Below are positions 49,701 through 61,700 of a stretch of DNA of 64,000 nt, piece by piece. Under the pieces are notes generated by a model. It did not search any database, was not told the origin of the DNA, and worked only from the letters and a program-made list of their open reading frames with translations. The stretch spans positions 91,001-155,000 of the forward strand of contig JAXRKP010000982.1 in the NCBI GenBank assembly GCA_037039925.1, read 5' to 3'. How positions within the stretch are numbered: position 1 is the first letter of the stretch; each line of letters starts with the position of its first letter. Made by a program: the position numbers and the translations under genes. This stretch comes from Doris montereyensis (taxonomy: Eukaryota; Mollusca; Gastropoda; Nudibranchia; Dorididae).

Positions 49701-52700
49701 AGAGTAACAAGTAATCCAGAAGAGACAGCTGAAGATGTAAATATATCAATGGAAGAAATCCAAACAGCTATAAGAAAAGTGAAATTAGGACAAGCCCCAG
49801 GAGCAGATCAAGTTTATCCAGAAATGATTAAAAACCAAGGGAGAGAGGCAGACAAACTACTACATGCAATATGCCAACAAGCATGGAAGTCCAAACAGGT
49901 GTCAGACGACTGGAAAAAGGGAACGGTAGTACCAATATGAAATGATCAACTATGGAAAGCTCAAACTATAGAGGGATATCACTACTTAGCGTTCCAGGAA
50001 AAACATATGCCAGGATACTGAAATGAGATTAAAGAAAAGAGTAGAGGATCAGATTGAAGAGCATCAGAGTGGATTTAGACCAGAAAGAAGTGTACAAGAC
50101 CACATATTTACAATTAGACAAATAATAGAAAAATTCCTTGAGAGAAACATTGACTTGCACCTGTGTCTTATTGACTTAAAAAAGGCATTTGACACTGTGA
50201 TGAGGGACGAACTATGGCATTCCTTAAAAGAACACAATGTAGAGCAAAATTGAATAGAAGCCATTAAAAGTTTTTACAATAAACCAACATGTGCAGTGAG
50301 AGTAGCTGGAAACATATCTGCAGAATTTGATGTTGATATAGGAGTAAGACAGGGTTGTATCCTAAGTCCTCATTTGTTTATCACATTTATGGATTCAGTC
50401 GTAAAGGCATCCTCAAAAAAATGAAAAAATTGAATGTAGGTATGTGGAAGCTCAAACCAGTAAATGTATCAATGCTTTCATTTGCTGATGATTTAGTTCT
50501 GTTTGGAAAATCAGAAAGTGACCTTCAGTCGAATATCAACATTATGAACAATGAACTAAATAAAAGAGGAATGAGAGTAAATGCAAAGAAAACCAAAACA
50601 ATGCTAGTATTACTAGGGAAGCTAAAACACCAAATATTAAATTGGGCAGGGAGAATTTAGAACAAGTTCAAAGCTACAATTACCTAGGAGTAATGATTAA
50701 CTCAGAGGGAAAACTAAGAGAAGAAATCAGCCAGAGAATCCAAAAGGCAAGTGCATATATAATCATCTAGGAAAGGCATTTGTAGGTAAACAAGAATTGT
50801 CAAGAAAAACCAAAATGGCAGCATACAATACAGTTTATTGTCCTACTCTCCACTATGGCAGCGAAACCTGGACCTTAGACAATAGAGAATACAGTAGAGT
50901 ACAGGCAGCTCAAATGAAATACCTAAGAAGAGAAGTAGGAAAACTAAAAGAGAAAAAATCAGCAACACAACAATAAGAGATCAAAGCAAAGCAGATGGCA
51001 TAAAATCAATTGAGATGGTTTGGGCATGTAAACAGAATACCTAAATCAGTATACAGTGCTAAAGCCCAAGGTAAAAGACCAAAAGGCAGACCTTGGAGAA
51101 AGCGGGAAGAAGATATAAAAGAGGCATTGAAGAATAGAAACATTTTCTGTTTCCTTTAAAAAAATAACAGGACAGAGCATCCTGGAGAAAGATCATCTCG
51201 GGCATCTGAACCAATACACCGAAAGCTAGAATGGGAACTGATAAAGAAAGAAAGAAAGCATATGTACCTATCTGACATCATAATAGAATCTTGAAGTTTG
51301 ATGGGATATGACATGAGTCACTAATAACACAACAGTATGAGATTGGGTGAGAATGAATTTCTGTCATAAAATCTGTGATAAGTTTAGTCGCCAGGCACTG
51401 TGCAAGGCTGTCTTGCATTCTAGCAATCCCATTGGATGAAAATCTGGTCACTAAAAATAGTCACCAATCAAACTTCTTAAAACACAAGGCAATCTTACAA
51501 TGCACTTGTTGACAGAATGCTACCCTGATTTAAGTTGAAGTATGGTCAACAACTTTGAATTGAAGTAAAGTAAAGCAAGGCCATTACGGTTTATAGAGCA
51601 AGAGCGTATCCCAGTTTCTTTAGTGTGAAGTCGAACAGGTGATAATAATCACCTCCTAGCTAGGACGCTAGTCTGACACAGATAGTGCTTGTACCAATTT
51701 GCGCCTAGGTTGAGTGCAGAAAATGCATGTCAAATGTCTTTCCCAATGAACACAAGACCAGACCTAGCTTTGCTAGGATTGGAACCCAGAACGTCACAAT
51801 ATCAAGTCCCGCAGCCTGACCACGGCTCGCCAATTCCACCAACATCTTTGAATTAACATTTGAAAAATATTAAAACTGTTTCATTTACTGCATGCGAGTA
51901 GTGACACAAAACAAAAGGCTGTGTTAATTGCTGTTGATAAAACAATGCTGGCGTCTTTACCTGAGGATACTTCATTCTATCACTATTACAGTTTTTGTCA
52001 GAAAGTACTCGACAACTGTTTTATTCAGGTGGCGTCTTAACTAAAATTAGAAGACTACATAACAATGTCAAAATAAAAATTGAAAATCATCTACTACACT
52101 AATAGTTAAGTTCGGATATTGAATGAAAACATAGGAAAACTAAACAAAGTTAAGTCCATCCTCCCTGTTTGTCTCTCTCTTTCTCTCTATCTATCTGTCT
52201 CTCTCCCTCTCTTTCACACAAATACACTTAGAAACAAGCCCATGGATCTCAGAAATCATCATAAAGGCATGAAATACAATGAATTATCAACAATGAGAGG
52301 TACGAAGAGAATTTGCCAAAAAAATCAGCTCACCTGGAAATTATCTTTGGGGTGCAAAAATGAAAAGAGTTTTAAGACAGGAGATCTGAAAGAAGCCAAA
52401 TATAGGGTAATATGAATCCCAACGATTGCGTAATATGTAAGTACATATCACTTGAATTACACATTCTCATATTTTATGTCTGGAAAAAATGGTGATAGCA
52501 TCTATCCTTTATCTATTGAAATATTGCTATAACAGAGGTGTGTGTATGGATTTGATTCCATCTCCTCCACCCCTCTCCCACAGCCTTCCAATCCCCCTCT
52601 CTCTGTGTCTGTCACTGCCTGTGGTATCCCTCCTTCCCAATTTTGATTTGATTTAATTTTACTCACATCCACAACTAAGGTGATCTCGGGGTTTTTGGTT

Positions 52701-55700
52701 GGATTTTTAATTTTGCCCAGACTGCCCTGTGAACAGTCAAGGGATGTTTAACGTGCACATATTGTGATCTGCACACCTCCTTTTTAAATCATCCGTCTCC
52801 CATGGGACTAGAAGTCGATCCCCTTACCTGGACCAGGGAAGTAGTTTTACTCAAAAAACTTGAGAAAACTTTGCAACCATCAGGGTTTGAACCGATGACC
52901 TTTTGGTTGAGAGGCTGACCTCTTGACTATACCATCGTGTCCCCCTCCCCCTGCCTCCGTCAATCCTTATAATGTATAACTACATTTAACCCCCAACTAA
53001 ATCTGTGCTATAAATCTATAATGATTCCCATGTTTTAAAAAAAAGATATTTAATTCTACTCATAAATTCAACAGAGAAGGTTGATATTTAATTCCAAGTG
53101 TTAAAATATGGAAAAACAACAAACTTTCCTCTAAAAAAGAAAGAAAGAAGGATTTTAACTACTGCTTACATTCTGGGACGTCCACCGACAATGTTACACA
53201 GACCAGGAGCTGAAATGAGCAAGAAAAAATGACAAATGATTGAAGTGGACCAATGAGAGCTTGTTGCTAAGAAGTTAATTGAAATAAGCCTAAGCACTTA
53301 ATGCTTATACACAAAATCCTCCTTGCTAACAAATGTAAACAAAGCAACCCTTTCCCTTTACCCCATTAGAACAACCATCCCCCTGCCTAAACAAAAATGA
53401 AATGAAACAACGAAAAGACTAAACACAGAGCGTTCATGAATACACATGGTAGCATAGTGACAAGAGGGTGAATTATGGTGACACAAAGGTAGCTCCATTC
53501 ATTCTTTCATGTACTAAATCTCTTTATAATACTAGTACACAAAATGCGTTTACTTTCTAAACGCACACATTCAATTTTTGTAGTAAATGAGCTTTCCTTT
53601 TCTATCTAGTTTACTACAATTTTCTAATAGGCAACTAAATTGTTAAAGTACCCATTCCAGTTCCTGCAGGGGCTATTTCTCTTGAGAAAAATTCTAATGC
53701 CTTCCTCTGAGTGTGGGTCACTGCAAGCCACAGAACAGCGTCTTTTGGGCTATCCTGAATCAGGAATGAAAAAAACCGAGAGTAAGATCTTTACTTCTAC
53801 TTCAATTAAAATACCTATGATCATAAAAAATCATAGTGTCCATGAAAAAACATGTTCGTTCCATATATTGAAGAACCAATGTTTCAGTATGCTAATAATG
53901 TACTTTTAGTATTCATTATAATCAGATTTTTTTTTTAATGTTTTCTCTTTAACAGTTTAACTATACACTGATTGATATTGTGAAAAAAATAGCCAGCAGG
54001 TTTATCAAAACATTGTAGACGTGATTATAAACTGCAAAGATAGATACCATTCAATAAAGAGCTCAACATGTAGGTACATAGAGCAATGAAGATATAAATA
54101 AGGTAGACTAAATTGGAAGAAACTAACAAAAGGTAGTATCTTTACTAGGTGGCAGCGAAGAGGTTTGTAGAAGAAAACAGCTATCAAATGCAGCACTACA
54201 TAAATTAAATTCAATCTAGCTGAGAGATGACCATATAAAACAACAGATCATGCTCAAACTGTACCAAACTACTGTAAAATATATACCATTACACAACTGT
54301 GAGACACGGGCACTTACAAAATAGTAGTAGCAGTATTAGTAGAATGTTCTCGCAGTCCATAAAGATGCTTGCCCTATACTGTGTATTCTGACATAATACT
54401 CGTCCTAAAGAATCTCCTCAGCATTGGTTATTTGTTGTGTAGCCTCTCTCTATGTGACTCGATCCTGTGCTAGAGTTGTGTCAAAGCAAGCAGGTATTTT
54501 TCTGTTTTCAGTTTTTTTTCGTATGTATGTACCTTTTCCATTTGAGTTTCTGTCTTCTTGAGGCTGGATGTTTGTATATTTTGTGTATTGTGTAAGCCAC
54601 GATTGAGTGTCGTTGACAATGATGTCAGTGTTCTTCCTGTATATTTCTGTCCCGCACTAAGGCATGCATTTCCATTGCAGACCTCCATACAGTTTATACA
54701 TCAATAAGCATTAACAAATTGCTTTACAAGAAAACTGAGGAAGTTCCTTTCTCGCTTACAAGAAGATGGCAAATTTTTGGGCATACATTAAGGTTGAACA
54801 AAAGCACTCCAAGAAACCAAGCAATGATAGTGTTTTTCAAACAGGAAGGAATGAAACATAAAGGCAGAACAAAGACATCAATCGTCACAGCACTAAGACA
54901 CAACCTGAAATGAATTTCAAACATGGTCACACTCAAACCAAAGACCATTTCAGATCTGGAATAACTTTAACACATAGCAGGAAACAGAACAAAATGGAAG
55001 TACATCACTAGGAAAATTTACGAAGCAGCCCAGGTGGAAAAGACAGCCGACTATTCTATGCAAGGGTTTTAAGTCAAGCAAGTCGAGACTAAATTACTTT
55101 CGTTGTCTCAATTTTGCTTTTTGTCTCTCTCTCTCTCTCTCATTAAAGAACCCTTGAAATGGAGACTCAAAGCTTACGGTCTCAGCTGGCTTGGGGCCAG
55201 TTGTGGGTCCCTGCAGCTTAACCCGTCTGTTGGCGATCGGGTTGGCTCCACTATATTACATTGGGCAAAAAGGAAGCCACCCTTTCAATGCCGAGGCTTG
55301 CTAACTCCCTCGGGAGCAGGTTTATTCTTGGTCATTGGAGGCATTTTACTTTTCTTCGGTGGTCGAGGGTGGGCGGGCTCAAGGGGCCATTGAAATTTCT
55401 CAGCTTTGTCCCTAAGAACCTACCATGCTTTTGTTCTAATACTTTTACAAACCAAATGAATATAGTGTATAGTTGAATTAAAATTAATGCCGAGTCAAAT
55501 GTCATAGTTTTCATTCAATAACTAATTAAATATGTCACATATTAACATCTTTCAAGAGACATTTTTTGTTTCAAAGGATTTTTCTTCAGTTGCCTGTGAA
55601 AGGATTGATACAATTATTAGAACTGGTGAGGGTTTTAAAACATTCAGTCGCAGGTTTCCATGGAATTTATCCCACCCACCATATGCAGTGATCTCAGGGT

Positions 55701-58700
55701 GAATTAAGAAGAAACAGCAAGTTCAGTTGCAGGTTTCCAGGCATACTTATAACTACTGTTAAATTGGTTAATATCTTCAGAAAGTAAAAGGCCCCAACCA
55801 ATCATATAGGTGACCTTTGTCTGAAGATAACATCTTAACAGTGAGCTTCTCTTCATTGAGACTATGTTGTAAAATTTAGGAGATATATTGGTATTATAAT
55901 CAAGTCATGAAGATGTTCAACACACATACACGTTTGCTTGTCTGCTCTTCAACAGGGCGTTTATCTTTTCCAAGAACTTCTATATTGACAGCTGAGAAAT
56001 CATCTAGGTTGAGTTGATGAAAAATGCGGCTACATCTGAAAAAACAAAACAAAAAATCCTCCAAAACAATTCAGCAAATACCCTAAAAAATTGAATAAAT
56101 GGAATGTACTACAATCTATTGTTTAAAGGTTAAGAAAAGACATATACAAACAGAAATGTGGTTATTTACATGCTTTTAAAGAACCGTGATGGGAAAATAA
56201 GGAGAATTGTTGCTATATAATTTAAATGATAGCAAGGCTAACATAAAATGAAGAGTGCTCCTGAATTATTAACTTCACGACAAAGCCCTTATACTCCATA
56301 ACAAATTTTTGCCTGGCGAAAATTAAATATAATACTATAGGAAATCTAAAAAGTTTGTATTAAGTACGGTCTGATGAAGGTTTATTTTTACCTGGTTAAG
56401 ATAGCCTTTGCTGTTCTCTCAGCTTTCTCCGCAGCTCTTGGTCCACCAACCACGCAGGCAGCGGTAGATCGCAGTCCAGATGCAAACGTAGCACTAACCT
56501 AGTATATAACAAAACATCAAGAACATTATATGTTAAAACTAGAGAATTTATGTCTTAGAATGTAAAGGATAATACATTAATGATATACATTGCTCATACA
56601 TAAAACATAAGATCATCTGTTTTGTTGGATACATTTCAATCCCCATACTGAAATGCTTACAGAAATAGAGATCACCTGAAAGCTTTTAAGACAACAGGCT
56701 ATGCCACACTGCAAATAGTAAATACAATTAAGAGTGTACATAAGATAAGACAAAGGCTGGTATACACCAGATACTAAAGCGGAATCAATATTTTTAGCAA
56801 GATTTCAGCAATAGCATTACATAAACTTCAGACTTTGAGAGCAGATTTTGCCTAGCAGGAATGTAACTTCAGGGATGGATGACTGATTCTATAGTCAGAA
56901 AACATCTTTTAAATGAGCCCTTGTTGGCAAGAAATAGTTTTTAATTCAGTGAATGAACTAAAGCATCTATGCTTGCACTTAAATGCAACTCTTTTTGGTG
57001 TGGACAACCTAAAGTTGATGTGAATGATTCTATAAGAGCAATTAATATTCCATTAAAATAAAATTGATAATTAATTGAAACTCCAATAGACACAGATGAC
57101 ATTTATGCTATCCTTTCAGCTTTTCATGGGGGTTAAAAGTCAACCAATACTTGCCTTGTATTCTCCTGAAGGCGGGTTTCCTCTGGCACCATCTACAAAG
57201 ACCATATTGTCTCCTGGCAATTCATCGATAGTCACCTGGCTGAAATCACACACCACGTCTGGCAAGAAATACTGGGTAGGATTTCCAATCTCGTAAACCA
57301 ATTGTTCGCTCACTGTACCTTTGTTTACCAAGCCTCCGGTTTTGTTTGGTTTCGACAAAGTGAACTTTCCGTCAGAACCCACAGAGACGATGGGAAAACC
57401 TATTTGGTCCCTAAATAGTATATAAGGATAATAGCAAGTTTAAACTATTCCCCAAGTTATGAACATCTATTTCCTATGAAGGTATTTCCATTTCATAAAA
57501 CATGGTGAGAGCTGAATTCTTTTTCCATCTAAGTCTTATTCTTAAAGCTCACAACTTATGAAGAAAAAAATTGAAATGAGGATACCACATTCTTCTTTCC
57601 TACCTCACCCTGTCTTTTTATCTCTGATGGGAATATCTTTTAAAATCATAGTCACACCAATAAAAGATATGATATTCTAAAATGTTAGTTATTTTTTAAT
57701 CTTGACAAATGGTTGCATCAAAAGAAATCAGAGACAGAGATTGACAAACATCCAATAAAGCTAGATGACAATTCCTAGATCTAATTCTTAAGTAATAATG
57801 TTACATCAAGAGATTAAATTAGTTCTCATAAATATGGCAAAATAAATATTTACCAATCTTTAATATTCTGCCAGTCTGTAAAAATTCCTCCTGTAGACTG
57901 GGCACCACATTCAACAAGATGTCCTGCCAAACTGATATAAAAATAGAAAATATGAAATTAAATAGCAAAATTTAAAATTTTCAAGAAAAATGTTTTAAAC
58001 CTCTACAATGTTCTTAAAAGAAGTTGACTTAAAAGACTTATAAAAAATCAGACCTTTTAAAATCATTATGACAATATCATTCAAATTTTTGAAGATGCTT
58101 AATGAATGTTTCTAAAAAAGAAAAGAAAAGCATAACTTGAAAACGAATGAACTATATACAAAAATTAAAGGTATTCACAAAAACCCTCTCACCTGCCAGC
58201 AGCCAATCTATCGAAGTCATCCATCTTCCAACCAAACTGGGTATAAAGTAAATAATATAAGAACGTTGGTGATGATAATTCTGAATCACTTGAAACTAAT
58301 TGCAACTGTTTATAAAAAAAGCTTTCTGATGTTCAACTAGAATCATGTTTCGAGCAGAAAGGTAATATGATTAAGTCAACACATCTGAAGAAAAAGAAAC
58401 TTCAGATGTATATTTATTATCATTAACTTGCAGCCTTTCCCATTTTTACGATACAATTAAGTAAAAAAGTGTAAACACTAAAGCAAACAAACTCCTTAAA
58501 ATGTGATGTCATCTTCATTGCATTAAGGTTAAGGTGAGTCAATATGAAGTAAAAAACTCTCCGTAAAAAAAAAGAAAAGAAAAGAAGAAATGAGTAATAC
58601 TAGTATTTGATACTTTATACAAATGATGTAGGCTTTACTCCTTGCCGTACTGGTTTCAATGCTAAGTAAGCTACTTGGCTGGTAGTGGCAGTGTACTCTT

Positions 58701-61700
58701 TTCAAGGAGAGGTGATGGAATTGCGCAGAGGTCGCAGGTTCGATTCTATTGGTGCCCAAAGATTTTTTCTGTCTATTCCTTTTGATTTGTCTCATCTTTG
58801 TTCCTAAGGGGCTTCAATATCATTTCATGTCATTATTCATCACTTTCAACATGCCCCAAGCCTCGTTGTTTGTCTTTACTTTTACAGTCTGCAAACACAA
58901 AAGGAGGACTAAAACTAAAGCATAAATAAAACAATTCAAAAGGAAGAAAGATGATTAAAGATGAGAACAAACTGTACACTTTGCCTTCCTTAAAAATATC
59001 CTACATAAAGCTCTGATGGTCTTTATTCAAGGTACAAATTGATACTTATTTAACCCTATAATATACTATGTAATACCTCATGAATAAGGGACCTAAAACA
59101 AGAGCACTATCAGTGCATCGGCCTGTAATGACAATGTCTGCTCCCATATCCAAAGCTTTTGCAATAGGTCCAGCCCTAACAGATAACAATAGAAGCAAAA
59201 GGCCAATAAAGAAATGAAGATCCTCATAAAAGGTGAACAACAAAGAGACAATTATTCATATTAAGAGAAAAACAACCCTCAATGCATATAAATTTAAAAA
59301 CAGTGTGAATTTTCTGAAGATATTTATGTTATTTGAACAATGACACAAGTCAATTGACATAAATTACAGTTATGTAATACAGTGGAATCTCTCTAATTGG
59401 AAACCCAGGGAATCGGGAATCTTAGCCAATTGGGAATAAATCTAGGGAACAGATTTTTTTCTATTTATTTTACCTCTCCACGGGAAAGGCTCCCGGCTAA
59501 TCTGGATACTTTTCCATGGGTTTGCATTTCTCCCATGATTATATATTCCAACACTCACTTAACATCCAAATTTGGTTTCCATGTTAAATAAATAAATTAT
59601 CACACCTGTATTAGTGCCAGATGTGTTATACATTACATATGTAGACAATGTCGTAAGTGCCAGTTCCTGATGTTCTAAATCCAGATACAGTACACATCCT
59701 TTATGCAGGTGTGAAACCAGGCATCGCGCCAGTCCTTGATCGTCCACCTAACAATACAGTACGGTGTTGACATGAGACGACGTTTATAAAGCAGTCTCGT
59801 AAACTGTCATAGGCTGTGATTGTGAGCGACGCCACTGATGGATGCCATGTTTGTTTTGATCAACTGGTCCTGTGGTTACAATAAATTGTTCGTTTAATTC
59901 TGTACTTTACTAATCACTTTGTTTTCATTGCTTCTGCATGAGATTCCATTAGACATCCGACATCATCCTTTTTAATCTCTATTTAAGATGACTGGCAAGA
60001 AGAGAACTGATTTAAGTTTGGAAACCAAGTCCTAGACGCACTTAAAAACATGATGGGGTAGAAGGGCTTAAGTACCTCAAACTGTTGAGGAAAACCAAAA
60101 TCCCAAAGTCCTTGGGTAATTGGGAAATCCTGGCTAATTGAGATAATTTCACTATCCACCAAGATTTCTCGATTAGAGAATTTCCACTGTATATATATAT
60201 ATATATATATGTGTGTCATTCTTTATAAATAATAGAGTTCCTTCTGTAAGAAATAAAATTTGACAGAGACATAAGAGGAAATAAGAAGAAGGAAGAGGAG
60301 GAGGGAGGGAAGAGAAAGACAAAACAGCCGAAAACAACTATGACAAGATGATTAGTGGATCACACTTTCCTCCTTTACTATTCCTTCTTTTAAAATATTA
60401 CCCCAGATAAGCATTCATGCTGTGAACTGTATCAGGAAAAGACATGCCAGATTCCATCTCACGAATCCCGAGGGCCTTCAAATCTTTCATCTTTCAAAAT
60501 AGGAAATTAAACACATAAATGATAGCATGATATGGTGGATGAATTATAATAACAATGAGAAAAACATAAGAAATAAGAACAACAGAACAGCCACATCATC
60601 AAGGGCAAAAACTGATTAAGAGGGGGATTAGCTTTAGATAAGGACAATTTTGTTGCACAGGAATAGTGGGTTTCTAGGTGGCGGGTTCTTAGGCTGATAT
60701 CACTGTAGTATAAATGATGACACAAAAGAACCATTTCAGAGCCAAATATGAAAGCTATGATTTTCAGGTGAAGGGGACGAGTAAAGCAAAGTCACTCTTC
60801 CAGGATAGCTCCAAATTTTTTAATCTGCTGTCTACATCTTATATGATGCAAAAGATGATTAAAATCAAGATCTTCAATAATTAACATGATGTTATACATT
60901 AGATTGATGTGATACTGTTGCTTTAAGAAAACTACTACAAAAAAACTATTACGATTTTAAGAAGCTGAAGGTAACATTTATGGTCTTAAATAAATCTCTC
61001 TCTTACATATCTTTCTATTTAAATCTGTTAACTACTTCTCCTCAATAAAATTTCTTTTGTGTTTTTGGCATTGGAACCTTGTAAAGAGGATATTTCTGAT
61101 AAAGAATTTTACATTCAGAAAACAAAAATTGCAAATACCTGTGACATGAGGTCATCTCCTTTGATAACTGCAATTTTAAGATCCAACCCCTTCAGCTTTA
61201 CAAATTGCTTGAAGAGCTTCACCACATCCAGTTGGATTTATACCACCAGCATTGGCTATCAACTTAATACCTATAAGAAGTTGAGAAAAAAAAATAACCA
61301 TACTGTTAAGATGAACGCATGGTAACAAGGAAAATGCAAATTACACCTTGCATAGTCATCTATGTAGCAAACAGAGAATCATTATGATGTCCATGCATGG
61401 CAATATTTAAATCTCTCCAGAAGGTCTGCCAGAATCATGGTCTGAGGCAGATTTCTCCTGTTGACTATATTATTCTTGAATGGATATAAATGAAAGTAAT
61501 GAACAATTCTTTATTAAATTTGAAATGAATAAGAATATTTGGGTTAAGTGGAATGAAGAGTTAGGTGGGGCTTTTATTTAAAACAACAACAACTACAACT
61601 CATCTTAATCTCTCATCACTCATGTTGTTTATAGGAATCAAAACTCTTGAATAAATCGGTCTATAAACGGGTCAAAATTTATACCCATAACAAAACTAAT

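Noticed and set aside
55103..55393. 96-aa plus-strand open frame with Gly/Leu-rich end
   Set aside because: It follows a CT run in an AtuA intron on the opposite strand. No family was recognised and a second overlapping frame is equally open.
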